From Propionibacteriaceae bacterium UBA7704 (GTDB lineage Bacteria; Actinomycetota; Actinomycetes; Propionibacteriales; Propionibacteriaceae), in NCBI GenBank assembly GCA_002482525.1, contig DLGC01000020.1, positions 176,356 through 220,876 of the forward strand: a DNA stretch of 44,521 bases, given 5' to 3'. Position numbers and translations under genes: made by a program. The notes beneath the pieces are model-generated. The model was not told the DNA's origin. It made no database searches and worked only from the letters and a program-made list of their open reading frames with translations. Shown here one piece after another: positions 24,598-32,821 of the stretch (the first letter of the stretch is position 1; every line of letters begins with the position of its first letter).

Positions 24598-25062
24598 ATG
24601 CCTGCCCAATCCAATCGAATCGACCCTCGCGGGGCGCGCTTCAGCGCCGCGATCACCGCCGCACTGCTGGCAGCCAGCCTCGCCCTCGGGCCAGGCTCAA
24701 CGGCCGCGCTGGTATTGCTGAGCGTCCAAGCCCTGGCCTTCACCATCGGAGCTCTGGTCGGCCCCGGATTCCAGCCGTGGGCATTGGCCTTCGCCAAGCT
24801 CGTGCGCCCCCGGCTCAGCGGACCACCGCAATGGGAGGACGCCCGTCCGCCACGTTTCGCGCAGGCCGTGGGCCTGGGCTTTGCGATCCTGGGATTGGCA
24901 GGCCTGGTGAGCGGACTCACCCCGCTGTTCTACATCGCGACAGGTTTCGCGCTCCTCGCCGCGCTGCTCAACGCCGCCTTCAACTTCTGCCTCGGCTGCG
25001 AGCTGTACCTGCTGGGCGTCCGGCTGGGTCGGCGTCCGGTGAACCCGGAGCAGGGGTCATGA
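24598..25062 (+). CDS. DUF4395 membrane protein
   Basis: A 154-residue protein with four predicted membrane helices (about 15-32, 35-53, 90-108, 110-128) and a CxxC pair in FNFCLGCELYLLG (C131, C134), the signature of DUF4395. Members often neighbour thioredoxins and rhodanese-like sulfurtransferases, suggesting a membrane thiol-redox or sulfur-transfer role, though none is proven. ATG at 24598 follows GAAGGA. Its stop overlaps the thioredoxin start (ATGA, 25059-25062), which implies that the two proteins work together. Confidence 0.85.
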   Translation: MPAQSNRIDPRGARFSAAITAALLAASLALGPGSTAALVLLSVQALAFTIGALVGPGFQPWALAFAKLVRPRLSGPPQWEDARPPRFAQAVGLGFAILGLAGLVSGLTPLFYIATGFALLAALLNAAFNFCLGCELYLLGVRLGRRPVNPEQGS

Positions 25063-25475
25063 CCGGGCTGTGGGTGGTCCTCGGCGTGATCGTGGTGGCG
25101 CTGGTGTTCGGCGGCTACCGGCGACTGACCGATGGGCGGGCCCGAGCGGTGGTGGCCGCGGCGGACTTGGATGCGGCCACGCTGGGTGCCGGGTTGGGCA
25201 GTGAGGTGACGTTCGTCCAGTTCTCCAGCCCGGTGTGCGCTCCCTGCCGCAGCACCGCAGCGACCATCACTGATCTCACCAGGATTCACCCGGGCGCGGC
25301 CCACATCGAACTCGACGTGGGCGACCATATCGACCTGGTCTCGCGTTTCGGGATCATTCGGACCCCGACGGTGCTGGTTCTGGATGCCAGCGGCACCGTC
25401 CGCACTCGCCTGGTGGGGCCGACTCGGCGAAACGAGGTGCTGGCAGCCTTTGAGCACACCCGCCCGGCGGCCTGA
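25059..25475 (+). CDS. Membrane-anchored thioredoxin-fold protein
   Basis: A 138-residue protein with one N-terminal membrane helix (about 3-19) and a thioredoxin domain: SSPVCAPCRS with redox pair C60/C63, and the cis-Pro loop RTPTVLVLD (P103). CAPC is unusual compared with the classical CGPC but occurs in thioredoxin-like proteins. The domain's side of the membrane is not certain; a single helix with charged RR following it hints at a cytoplasmic domain. It is coupled to DUF4395 by a 4-base overlap. Confidence 0.88.
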   Translation: MTGLWVVLGVIVVALVFGGYRRLTDGRARAVVAAADLDAATLGAGLGSEVTFVQFSSPVCAPCRSTAATITDLTRIHPGAAHIELDVGDHIDLVSRFGIIRTPTVLVLDASGTVRTRLVGPTRRNEVLAAFEHTRPAA

Positions 25476-25482
25476 CGTCCTC

Positions 25483-25488
25483 TAGGCT
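25483..25488 (+). promoter_or_regulatory. Leaderless -10 box for the chorismate mutase gene
   Basis: TAGGCT six bases upstream of the GTG at 25495, which has no proper Shine-Dalgarno spacing. It implies an independent, leaderless transcript separate from the sulfur operon. Confidence 0.5.
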
Positions 25489-25494
25489 GGGGCC

Positions 25495-25779
25495 GTGCAG
25501 CAGGATCCCGAACTCGAAGCGCTGCGCGGCTCGATCGACAATCTCGACGCCGCGATCATCAATCTGCTCGCCGAACGGTTCAAGATCACCCAGCGGGTGG
25601 GCCTGCTGAAGAAGGAGCACGGCCTGGCGGCGGCCGATCCCGAACGCGAGGAACAGCAGATCGCGCGACTGCGTCGACTTGCCCAAGAGGCCAACCTTGA
25701 TCCTGAGTTCGCACAGAAGTGGCTCACCTTCGTGGTGGCCGAAGTGGTGCGCCACCATCAGGCGCTCGGCGCCGAATAA
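25495..25779 (+). CDS. Chorismate mutase (AroQ class)
   Basis: A 94-residue all-helical AroQ chorismate mutase, converting chorismate to prephenate for Phe and Tyr synthesis. Conserved features: LRGSIDNLDAAIINLLAERFKITQRVG (R11, R28 region), VGLLKKEHG with the substrate-binding Lys, DPEREEQQI with an active-site Arg/Glu pair, and FVVAEVVRHHQ at the C-terminal end. It resembles the corynebacterial and mycobacterial (Rv0948c) intracellular forms, some of which need DAHP synthase for full activity. GTG start. In M. tuberculosis it adjoins uvrD1; here it is about 11 kb away. Confidence 0.9.
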   Translation: MQQDPELEALRGSIDNLDAAIINLLAERFKITQRVGLLKKEHGLAAADPEREEQQIARLRRLAQEANLDPEFAQKWLTFVVAEVVRHHQALGAE

Positions 25780-25804
25780 TCGGCCTCAGTACCTCAAGCT
25801 CAGC

Positions 25805-26332
25805 TCAGACCCGATGCTCGTATCGACGCAGTTGGCGCATGGTCCCTTTGAGTTCTGAGTGCTCGACATCAGCCGTCGGTTGGAATCCGGCCGCCATGGC
25901 AACCCGGATCGATGCCGAGTTCACCTCCTCGATCATGGCGTAGATCCGGTCCAGCCCGATTTCGCGGTGTCCCCAATCACAAAGCAGCCGCACCGCCTGG
26001 GCGGCGGCACCTCTGCCCCGCGCCCACGGCGCCATCCAATAGCCGAGTTCACCCTGAGCCGGGGTCTGATCGAGATGGAAGATCGAACACACCCCGAGCA
26101 GTCCGGTCAGGTCGCTGACCACGAAGTGCGCCCCCGAACGCTCAGCCCATTGCTGGCGAGTCAGCGCGAGATACTCTCGGGCATCGGACTCTTCATACGG
26201 CTCCGGGACTCGGGTGAAACGTGCGATGTCGGGATCGGCACAGGCGTGGGTGATCGCGGTGATGTCGGTATCCTCCGGTGCCCGAAGGGTGATTCCCGCG
26301 TCGCTGAGAATCGGTGGGTCAAGGGGCCACAT
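25805..26332 (-). CDS. GNAT-family N-acetyltransferase (RimJ/RimL type)
   Basis: A 175-residue acetyltransferase. It starts with LRAPEDTDITAITHACADPDIARFTRVPEPY, typical of the RimJ/RimL group, then has the acetyl-CoA-binding segment LGYWMAPWARGRGAAAQAVRLL (about 96-117) and a late VNSASIRVAMAAGF motif. The acceptor is unknown (ribosomal protein N-termini or small amines are typical). It converges with chorismate mutase and lies 21 bases downstream of the MATE gene's stop, but has its own apparent leaderless promoter within that gap and gene end. Confidence 0.88.
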   Translation of the reverse strand: MWPLDPPILSDAGITLRAPEDTDITAITHACADPDIARFTRVPEPYEESDAREYLALTRQQWAERSGAHFVVSDLTGLLGVCSIFHLDQTPAQGELGYWMAPWARGRGAAAQAVRLLCDWGHREIGLDRIYAMIEEVNSASIRVAMAAGFQPTADVEHSELKGTMRQLRRYEHRV

Positions 26333-26339
26333 GGGAAAG

Positions 26340-26345
26340 AGATTA
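26340..26345 (-). promoter_or_regulatory. Leaderless -10 box for the GNAT gene
   Basis: TAATCT on the minus strand, seven bases before the ATG at 26332; no Shine-Dalgarno is present. Confidence 0.5.
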
Positions 26346-26353
26346 GCCCTGTT

Positions 26354-27694
26354 CTACCGCTGGGCGCCCAACACCAACCAGGCATCACCGCGCACCCGAT
26401 GGCGCAGGAATCCCCAACGAATGATCATGAAAGCGATGAAGGCCCCCCACAACACCACCATGGCCGGCCCGTCGCCCCAGCTCAGCACCACCGGGGTAGC
26501 CCAATGCACGGCCAGGACCACCGGGAGGTAGAGGCCCAGCGTCGCCGCCATCGCCCCGGCCAGCCAGCGGCCATCCCCGGCACCGATCAAGACGCCATCG
26601 ACGACGAAGACCAATCCGGACAACCAGCCGAAGCCACCCACCACCACCAGGCCGACCGAGAGCGCCTGCTGTACCGCGGGATCGGGGCTGAACACCCAGG
26701 GCAACACCGGCGACGAGGCTGCCAGCAGCACTCCTAGCGCCAGGCCTCCCCAGAAGCCCCAGCGCAGCATGATGGTGGTCGCCGACCGTGCCGCTGCCGC
26801 GTTCCCAGCGCCGAGTTCCTTGCCGGTCAGCGCCTGCGCGGCGATTGCCAGCGCATCCAAGGCGAAGGCCTGGAAGCTCCACAGGGTCGCCGTCACCTGG
26901 TGGGCGGCCAGAATGACATCGCCCATGCCCGCAGCCACCCAGGTGGTGACCAGCAGCACCGCGCGCAGCGCCACGGTCCGAATGAACAGCGGAATACCGG
27001 TCGCTGCCGCCTGCAGCACCCGTCCCGGAGCTGGACGCAGCCCGGCTCGTTGTCGACGAGCCTGCCGCACCAGGACACCCACCAGTCCGAGCGCCATCCC
27101 GGTTTGCGCAATCACAGTGCCCCAGGCCGAGCCGGCAATGCCCCAACCCAGCCCGATCACCAGGACCAGGTTCAGCACGATATTGGCGCTGAAGCCGACC
27201 ACCGAGGCGATCAGTGGCGTGCGGGTGTCCTGCAGGCCGCGCAGCGCACCGGTAACTGCCAGCGCGACCAGCATCGCCGGCAGCCCCAGCGCTGAGATGC
27301 GCAGGTAGATCACCGCCTGCGATATGGCGTGCGCCGACGCCCCGAAGACCGCAGCCAACGGCTCGGCCGACAGCCACACCGCCGTGGCCACTCCGGTGCC
27401 GATCCCGACCGCCAGCCAGGTGCCGTCCAGACCGGCGCTGAGTGCCGCCCGCACCGACCCGGCCCCCACCTGGCGGGCCACGATCGAGGTGGTGCCATAG
27501 GCGAGGAAGACGAACAGATTGGCGGCGGCCAGCAGCACCGCACTAGCCACTCCCAACCCGGCCAGCGAGGCGGTGCCCAGATGCCCGACGATCGCGGCAT
27601 CGGCCAACAGGAACAGCGGCTCAGCGACCAGGGCCAGGAAGGCCGGAATCGCCAGGGCGAGTATCTCGCCGACTTGACCGCGCCGCTTCACCAC
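26354..27694 (-). CDS. MATE-family efflux transporter (DinF type)
   Basis: A 446-residue protein with twelve predicted membrane helices in two halves. It shows the MATE patterns PAFLALVAEPLFLLADAAIVGHLG in helices 1-2 and GLVFVVDGVLIGAGDGRW in the second half, matching the DinF-like branch of sodium- or proton-driven multidrug exporters. The open frame reaches 27802, but GTG at 27694 is chosen because a TATGTT -10 box lies exactly six bases upstream and the upstream extension is unlike any MATE N-terminus. Substrate unknown. It is divergent from the MptB-like gene. Confidence 0.87.
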   Translation of the reverse strand: MVKRRGQVGEILALAIPAFLALVAEPLFLLADAAIVGHLGTASLAGLGVASAVLLAAANLFVFLAYGTTSIVARQVGAGSVRAALSAGLDGTWLAVGIGTGVATAVWLSAEPLAAVFGASAHAISQAVIYLRISALGLPAMLVALAVTGALRGLQDTRTPLIASVVGFSANIVLNLVLVIGLGWGIAGSAWGTVIAQTGMALGLVGVLVRQARRQRAGLRPAPGRVLQAAATGIPLFIRTVALRAVLLVTTWVAAGMGDVILAAHQVTATLWSFQAFALDALAIAAQALTGKELGAGNAAAARSATTIMLRWGFWGGLALGVLLAASSPVLPWVFSPDPAVQQALSVGLVVVGGFGWLSGLVFVVDGVLIGAGDGRWLAGAMAATLGLYLPVVLAVHWATPVVLSWGDGPAMVVLWGAFIAFMIIRWGFLRHRVRGDAWLVLGAQR

Positions 27695-27700
27695 CGAACC

Positions 27701-27706
27701 AACATA
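27701..27706 (-). promoter_or_regulatory. Leaderless -10 box for the MATE gene
   Basis: TATGTT on the minus strand, six bases before the GTG at 27694; it fixes the start codon choice. Confidence 0.5.
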
Positions 27707-27760
27707 GGCCACCACCCGAGTCCGGCACCCAGTCCGAGGTGTCGGCGCAGTACCACGCCC

Positions 27761-27766
27761 TACACT
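27761..27766 (+). promoter_or_regulatory. -10 box for the MptB-like gene
   Basis: TACACT followed by GGC, 34 bases upstream of the ATG at 27801, whose Shine-Dalgarno is CGGAG. The same TACACTGGC string precedes guaB. Confidence 0.4.
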
Positions 27767-27800
27767 GGCGCGCAGAACTGCACCTTCCCACCGGAGACCC

Positions 27801-29162
27801 ATGAACCTCCCTGTGTCCTCAACGCTGCGCTCCCCCGGAGTGTGGACCGGTTTCGCCGGCAGCGTGGCCGTGGCCTGGGGATCGTGTCATCCAGAGTTCT
27901 CCTTCGACCCGCACGGGTGGCCCTCGACCCTGATCAACAGCATCGGGCTCACCGCTGCGATGCCGTGGGACCGGATTCTGCTCGTGGTGGGCGTGGTGGC
28001 GCTGACGTGGGCCTGGTGGCACATACGCCCCACTAAGACACGTCCACCGGTCCAGGCCGGTCTCACTGTCGCACTGTGGAGCCTGCCGCTGGTGCTGGTG
28101 CCGCCGGTGCTCAGCCCGGACGCCACCTTGTACGCCGATCTGGGCTGGACGCTGCACCTCGGCGCAAGTCCCTACCTGGTGGGGCTGGCCGCCAGCGGCG
28201 GCCCTTTCGTGGGCCAGATCGACCAACTCTGGGCTGGTTCCGGGGTGGCGTACCCACCACTGGCGCTGGTCATCACCCACGTTCTCGGAGTGCTCACCGG
28301 GTTCCAGCCGTACTGGACCGTGGTCGCGATGCGGATACCCGCCGTCCTGTCGGTGGCCGCCATGCTGTGGCTGATTCCTCGGATTGCCGCATTGGTCGAC
28401 ATCCCTGGTCGCGGCGCTGTGTGGCTGGGCGTGCTCAATCCGTTGCTCGTGCTGCACTTCCTGGGCGGCGCCCACAACGACGCACCGATGGTTGCCACCA
28501 GTCTGGCCGCAATCTGGGTCGCACTGCGCTGGCATGGCCGGTGGGCACATTTCGTGATCGCACCGCTGCTGGTGGGTGTGGCGATGAGCTTGAAACAGCA
28601 AGGCGGCTTGACGGTGATCGCAGTCGCCGGACTGCCGGTGGCTGCCACTTTGGCTTCGCTTCCAACACTGCGTCGGCTGTGGCTCCTCGGTTGGCGCACG
28701 GTGGTGGTGACGGCCGTGGCGGCGCTCGGTTTCGTGGCCATCAGCGTGGCCACCGGCCTCGGGTTCGGGTGGACTCGCTGGCTGGACCTGATGGGCTTGG
28801 CCACGACGCCGGCGCCGCTGGCGCTGAGTGCCAAACTCGGATCGATCATCGTCGAGGTCACCGGTGGATCGCCCACCGGCTTCCTCATCCTCGCCGGACG
28901 CATCGGCACCGCAGTCTTGCTGATCGTGCTGGTGGCGATCGTGGTGCATTTCGCCGACCGCCCGCTGAGCGCCGTGGCCTGGGGCTCGCTGGCCGTCGCC
29001 GTCCTGGGCCAGGCCCTGCACCCCTGGTATCTGCCCTGGAGCCTGGCTCTGCTGGCGCTGATCCCCCTCACCCGTCGACAGCGGTATGCGGTGTTCGGAT
29101 TGGCGATCGCCTTCTGCATATGGAATGCAATTCAGACCGCGATCTGGCATGGACAGTACTGA
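27801..29162 (+). CDS. MptB-like polyprenol-phosphomannose alpha-1,6-mannosyltransferase
   Basis: A 453-residue GT-C fold membrane enzyme with about twelve hydrophobic helices. Characteristic stretches are SPDATLYADLGWTLHLGASPY with an acidic residue in the first loop, GSGVAYPPLAL, and LNPLLVLHFLGGAHNDAPM, matching the MptA/MptB family that adds alpha-1,6-mannose to lipid-linked glycans (lipoarabinomannan core in mycobacteria, lipomannan-like polymers elsewhere) from polyprenol-phosphate mannose. Donor and acceptor here are inferred. It is followed 29 bases later by the epimerase-like gene. Confidence 0.8.
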   Translation: MNLPVSSTLRSPGVWTGFAGSVAVAWGSCHPEFSFDPHGWPSTLINSIGLTAAMPWDRILLVVGVVALTWAWWHIRPTKTRPPVQAGLTVALWSLPLVLVPPVLSPDATLYADLGWTLHLGASPYLVGLAASGGPFVGQIDQLWAGSGVAYPPLALVITHVLGVLTGFQPYWTVVAMRIPAVLSVAAMLWLIPRIAALVDIPGRGAVWLGVLNPLLVLHFLGGAHNDAPMVATSLAAIWVALRWHGRWAHFVIAPLLVGVAMSLKQQGGLTVIAVAGLPVAATLASLPTLRRLWLLGWRTVVVTAVAALGFVAISVATGLGFGWTRWLDLMGLATTPAPLALSAKLGSIIVEVTGGSPTGFLILAGRIGTAVLLIVLVAIVVHFADRPLSAVAWGSLAVAVLGQALHPWYLPWSLALLALIPLTRRQRYAVFGLAIAFCIWNAIQTAIWHGQY

Positions 29163-29191
29163 ATGATGACCGGCGTGGCAGGATCGAGGAC

Positions 29192-30070
29192 ATGCGGGTA
29201 GCAATCGGTGGCGCGACCGGCCTGTTGGGCACGGCGCTGAGCCGCAGCCTGACCAGCGCCGGCCACGAGGTGGTGCGGCTGGTCCGCGGCACCCCGCAGA
29301 CCTCCGACCAGCGCCGCTGGGATCCCGACGCGGGCCGCATTTCCGGGCCCGGGCTTGATGATGTGGATGCTGTGGTCAACCTCGCCGGCGCCCCCATTGC
29401 CGGCGGCCGGTGGACCAAAGAACGCAAGGCCGCGATCCGCCGCTCCCGCACCACTTCGACCTTGACCATCGTCACGTCGTTGGCCCCGGACGGGCGCTGC
29501 CAGCGACTGTTGAACGCCTCCGCGATCGGGTTCTACGGCAACACCGGACCCGAAATCGTCGATGAGGACTCGCCCGCCGGACGGGGTTTCCTGGCCCGGG
29601 TGGTGCAGGACTGGGAGGCGGCCGCCAGTCACTCGCCGGTCGCGACGGCGACCTTGCGCACCGGCCACGTGCTGGCCGTCGATGGTGGCTATCTGGCTGC
29701 GCAATGGAAGCTGTTCGCCGCCGGCCTGGGCGGTCGGGTCGGCGACGGCCGCCAGTTCCTGAGCTGGATCAGCCTGACCGACCATGTGCGAGCCATGGAG
29801 TTCCTGCTGACCAGTGAACTCACCGGTCCGGTGAACCTGGTCGGGCCGCGTCCGGTGACCAACGCCGAGTTCACCCGCACCTTCGGCGACTATCTGAACC
29901 GCCCCACGCTGGTTCCGATGCCGCTGCCGGCGGTGTCGCTGCTGTTCGGGCGCGACTTCGTTCGCGAGGCCCTGCTCGCCGGCCAGCGGGTCGCCGCGCG
30001 CCGTCTGATCGACGCCGGCTTCGAGTTCGAGCACAACACGCTCACCGAGGCCTTGAACGCACTGTCCTGA
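29192..30070 (+). CDS. TIGR01777-family NAD(P)-dependent epimerase-like protein
   Basis: A 292-residue short-chain dehydrogenase/epimerase. The Rossmann start is GGATGLLGTALSRSL (about 6-20), followed by VNLAGAPIAGGRW, ASAIGFYG (catalytic-loop region) and a C-terminal DUF1731 segment (about 240-290: VPMPLPAVSLLFG...REALLAGQRV). The same family is called YfcH or SulA-like; its substrate is unknown. ATG at 29192 is preceded by GAGG. The open frame continues far upstream, but there it lies antiframe to the mannosyltransferase gene and is not real. Confidence 0.87.
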   Translation: MRVAIGGATGLLGTALSRSLTSAGHEVVRLVRGTPQTSDQRRWDPDAGRISGPGLDDVDAVVNLAGAPIAGGRWTKERKAAIRRSRTTSTLTIVTSLAPDGRCQRLLNASAIGFYGNTGPEIVDEDSPAGRGFLARVVQDWEAAASHSPVATATLRTGHVLAVDGGYLAAQWKLFAAGLGGRVGDGRQFLSWISLTDHVRAMEFLLTSELTGPVNLVGPRPVTNAEFTRTFGDYLNRPTLVPMPLPAVSLLFGRDFVREALLAGQRVAARRLIDAGFEFEHNTLTEALNALS

Positions 30071-30107
30071 CCACGGCAGCACTGTCCTGCAGCATCGCGC
30101 TCGGGGA

Positions 30108-30113
30108 TACACT
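30108..30113 (+). promoter_or_regulatory. guaB: -10 box for guaB
   Basis: TACACT followed by GGC, 32 bases upstream of the guaB GTG. An 11-base direct repeat (GCACTGTCCTG at 30059-30069 and 30079-30089, 20-base period) lies just upstream, where a -35 box or activator site would be. Confidence 0.4.
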
Positions 30114-30145
30114 GGCGACTCGTCCCCTTGAGAGATTGGTCGCCT

Positions 30146-31666
30146 GTGTCGCTTCCCTTGTCGCCCAGCGGAGTCCCGGAACCCTTCGCCGCTCTCGGCC
30201 TCACCTTTGATGATGTCCTGCTCCAACCCAATGAGAGCGATGTGATCCCGTCGCAGGTCGACACCTCCACCCAGGTGAGTCGTCGGATTCGACTTCGAAT
30301 TCCGCTGCTCAGCTCGGCGATGGACACCGTGACCGAATCGCGGATGGCGATCGCCATGGCCCGCGAGGGTGGCATGGGCATTCTGCACCGCAACATGAGC
30401 GCCGAGGACCAAGCCGCCAAGGTCGATCAAGTGAAACGCTCCGAGGCCGGCATGATCGACCAGCCGATCACCACCAGCATTGAGGCCACCATCGGTGAGG
30501 TCGACGAGATGTGCGCCAAGTTCCGCATCTCCGGGGTGCCGGTGGTCGATGATCAACTCACCCTGGTCGGCATCGTGACCAACCGCGATATGCGCTTCGA
30601 GGACGATCCTCGCCGCCCGGTGGGCGAAGTCATGACCCCCATGCCACTGGTTACCGGCTGGCCAGGCATCAGCAGCGAAGAGGCGCTGGCGTTGCTGGCC
30701 AAACACAAGATTGAGAAGCTGCCGCTGGTCGATGCCGACGGCAAGCTGCGGGGCCTGATTACGTTGAAGGACTACGTCAAGTCCGACAAGTATCCGCTGG
30801 CCAGCAAAGATCCTCAGGGACGGTTGCGGGTCGGTGCCGGGATCGGCTTCTTCGGCGATGCCTGGGACCGCGCCATGCAGTTGGTGGACGCCGGCGTCGA
30901 TGCGATCGTGGTCGACACCGCGCATGGCCACTCCCAAGGTGTGCTGGACATGATCCGACGGTTGAAGGCCGAGCCGAGCGCTTCCGAAGTCGACATCATC
31001 GGCGGCAACGTCGCCACCTATGCCGGAGCGAAGGCCCTGGTCGAAGCCGGTGTCGACGGGGTCAAGGTCGGTGTTGGTCCCGGCTCGATCTGCACCACCC
31101 GTGTGGTCGCCGGCGTAGGCGTCCCGCAGGTGACCGCCATCTGGGAGGCCGCTCAGGCGTGCCGTCCGGCTGGCGTGCCGGTGATCGGCGACGGCGGTCT
31201 GCAGTATTCCGGTGACATCGCCAAGGCGCTCGTGGCCGGAGCTGATGCCGTGATGCTCGGTTCGCTGCTGGCAGGCTGCGAGGAGAGCCCCGGCGAGTTG
31301 GTCTTCATCAACGGCAAGCAGTACAAGTCGTATCGCGGCATGGGCTCACTGGGTGCCATGGCCAAGCGTGGACGTAGCGTCTCCTACTCCCGGGATCGCT
31401 ACTTCCAGGCCGATGTCGAAGGCGATGACAAGCTGATTCCCGAGGGCATCGAAGGTCAAGTGGCCTATCGCGGCCCGTTGTCTGCGGTGGCCTACCAACT
31501 CATCGGCGGGCTGCGACAGTCCATGTTCTACACCGGAGCCACGACCATCTCGGAGTTGCATCAGAAGGGCCGTTTCGTGCGGATCACCGCCGCCGGGCTG
31601 CGGGAATCCCACCCCCACGACATCCAGATGACCATCGAGGCTCCGAACTACTCGGCACAGAACTGA
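30146..31666 (+). CDS. guaB: IMP dehydrogenase
   Basis: GuaB (506 residues) oxidises IMP to XMP, the first step of GMP synthesis. The TIM-barrel catalytic domain is interrupted by two CBS domains (about 106-152 and 166-212) that bind adenine or guanine nucleotides. Catalytic C316 lies in GPGSICTTR; the flap region has RYFQ, and GGLQYSGD and the C-terminal YRGPLSAVAYQL segment are typical. GTG at 30146 is chosen; a TTG at 30128 is also in frame but is probably part of the ribosome-binding region (GAGAGA). guaB3 follows after 7 bases. Confidence 0.96.
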   Translation: MSLPLSPSGVPEPFAALGLTFDDVLLQPNESDVIPSQVDTSTQVSRRIRLRIPLLSSAMDTVTESRMAIAMAREGGMGILHRNMSAEDQAAKVDQVKRSEAGMIDQPITTSIEATIGEVDEMCAKFRISGVPVVDDQLTLVGIVTNRDMRFEDDPRRPVGEVMTPMPLVTGWPGISSEEALALLAKHKIEKLPLVDADGKLRGLITLKDYVKSDKYPLASKDPQGRLRVGAGIGFFGDAWDRAMQLVDAGVDAIVVDTAHGHSQGVLDMIRRLKAEPSASEVDIIGGNVATYAGAKALVEAGVDGVKVGVGPGSICTTRVVAGVGVPQVTAIWEAAQACRPAGVPVIGDGGLQYSGDIAKALVAGADAVMLGSLLAGCEESPGELVFINGKQYKSYRGMGSLGAMAKRGRSVSYSRDRYFQADVEGDDKLIPEGIEGQVAYRGPLSAVAYQLIGGLRQSMFYTGATTISELHQKGRFVRITAAGLRESHPHDIQMTIEAPNYSAQN

Positions 31667-31673
31667 GGTATCC

Positions 31674-32786
31674 ATGTCCATGATCGAGATCGGCCGCTCC
31701 AAGCGCGCCCTTCCGGTGTTCGGCTTCGATGACATCGCCATCGTGCCGACGCGTCGCACCCGCGGCATCGAAGAGGTGAATCTCAGCTGGCGGATCGATG
31801 CGCTGACCTTCGAGTTCCCGTTCGTCGCGGCACCGGCCGATTCGGTGATGAGCCCGGCTACCGCGATTGCCATGGGCAAGCTCGGCGGCCTGGGGGTGCT
31901 GAACCTGGAGGGGCTGTGGACCCGCTATGAGGATCCCACCGAGCTGTTGACCGAGTTGGCCGCGATCGACGACTCCGTGACCGCCACCCGGCGCATGCAG
32001 CAACTCTATGCCGAACCGATCAAGCCCGAACTGATCACCGAGCGGATGCGTGAGATCCGTGAGGCCGGAGTCCCGGTGGCCGGGGCCTTGTCGCCGCAGA
32101 CCTGCGCAGAGTACGCGACCGTGGTGGAATCGGCCGGGGTGGACTTCTTCGTGATCCGTGGCACCACGGTGTCAGCTGAGCACGTGTCGACGGTGAGCGA
32201 ACCGCTGAACCTGAAGGAATTCATCTACGAACTCGACGTCCCGGTGATCGTTGGCGGCTGTGCCACCTACCAGTCGGCGCTGCATCTGATGCGTACCGGC
32301 GCAGCCGGGGTGCTGGTGGGCTTCGGTGGCGGCGCCACCAAGCGCACCCGCAATGTTCTGGGTGTCGAGGTTCCGATGGCTTCGGCCCTGGCCGACGTCG
32401 CCGAGGCCCGCCGGGATTATCTGGACGAATCCGGTGGCCGCTACGTCCATGTAATCGCCGATGGTGCCCTGGGTAAGTCCGGGGATATCGCCAAGGCGAT
32501 CGCCTGTGGTGCTGATGCGGTCATGGTCGGCTCGCCGCTGGCCCGCGCCGAGGAAGCTCCCGGCAGGGGCTACCACTGGGGTCCGGAGGCCTGGCATTCC
32601 ACGCTGCCGCGGGGCGAGCGGGTGAAGTTCTCCACTGTGGGCAGTTTCGAGGAGATCATCCAAGGACCCTCCCATGTCGCCGATGGCACCATGAATCTGG
32701 TCGGCGCGCTGCGTCGGGCCATGGCCACGACCGGCTACACCGAGGTCAAAGAGTTCCAGCGCGTCGAGGTCGTCGTCCACCAGTGA
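31674..32786 (+). CDS. guaB3: GuaB3-family IMP dehydrogenase-related protein
   Basis: A 370-residue IMPDH/GMP reductase fold without CBS domains. It aligns with the barrel of GuaB over ALxFDD..P, AAPADSVMSP, GVLNLEGLW, VGGCATYQSALHLMRTGAAGVLVGFGGG and ADGALGKSGDIAKAIACGADAVMVGSPLA. Where GuaB has the catalytic loop GPGSICTTR, this protein has GGGATKRTR, so the nucleophilic Cys is replaced by K223. The family is near-universal next to guaB in actinobacteria; whether this member is catalytic is unclear. Its start has GAGG overlapping the guaB stop. Confidence 0.9.
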   Translation: MSMIEIGRSKRALPVFGFDDIAIVPTRRTRGIEEVNLSWRIDALTFEFPFVAAPADSVMSPATAIAMGKLGGLGVLNLEGLWTRYEDPTELLTELAAIDDSVTATRRMQQLYAEPIKPELITERMREIREAGVPVAGALSPQTCAEYATVVESAGVDFFVIRGTTVSAEHVSTVSEPLNLKEFIYELDVPVIVGGCATYQSALHLMRTGAAGVLVGFGGGATKRTRNVLGVEVPMASALADVAEARRDYLDESGGRYVHVIADGALGKSGDIAKAIACGADAVMVGSPLARAEEAPGRGYHWGPEAWHSTLPRGERVKFSTVGSFEEIIQGPSHVADGTMNLVGALRRAMATTGYTEVKEFQRVEVVVHQ

Positions 32787-32794
32787 GGTGAGCG

Positions 32795-32818
32795 GCGCCG
32801 ACGGCTCACCGTCGGTGC
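32795..32818. terminator. Bidirectional terminator between guaB3 and the dispanin-like gene
   Basis: A 10-bp stem (32795-32804 with 32809-32818, one G-U) has a 4-base loop, CTCA. An alternative 7-bp stem (GGTGAGC 32787-32793 with GCTCACC 32804-32810) overlaps it, so the two hairpins are mutually exclusive. Confidence 0.55.
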
Positions 32819-32821
32819 GGC

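Noticed and set aside
28076..29191. Long upstream extension of the TIGR01777 epimerase frame
   Set aside because: Overlaps the MptB-like gene out of frame and is Arg/Ala/Gly-rich; the Rossmann motif begins just after the ATG at 29192.
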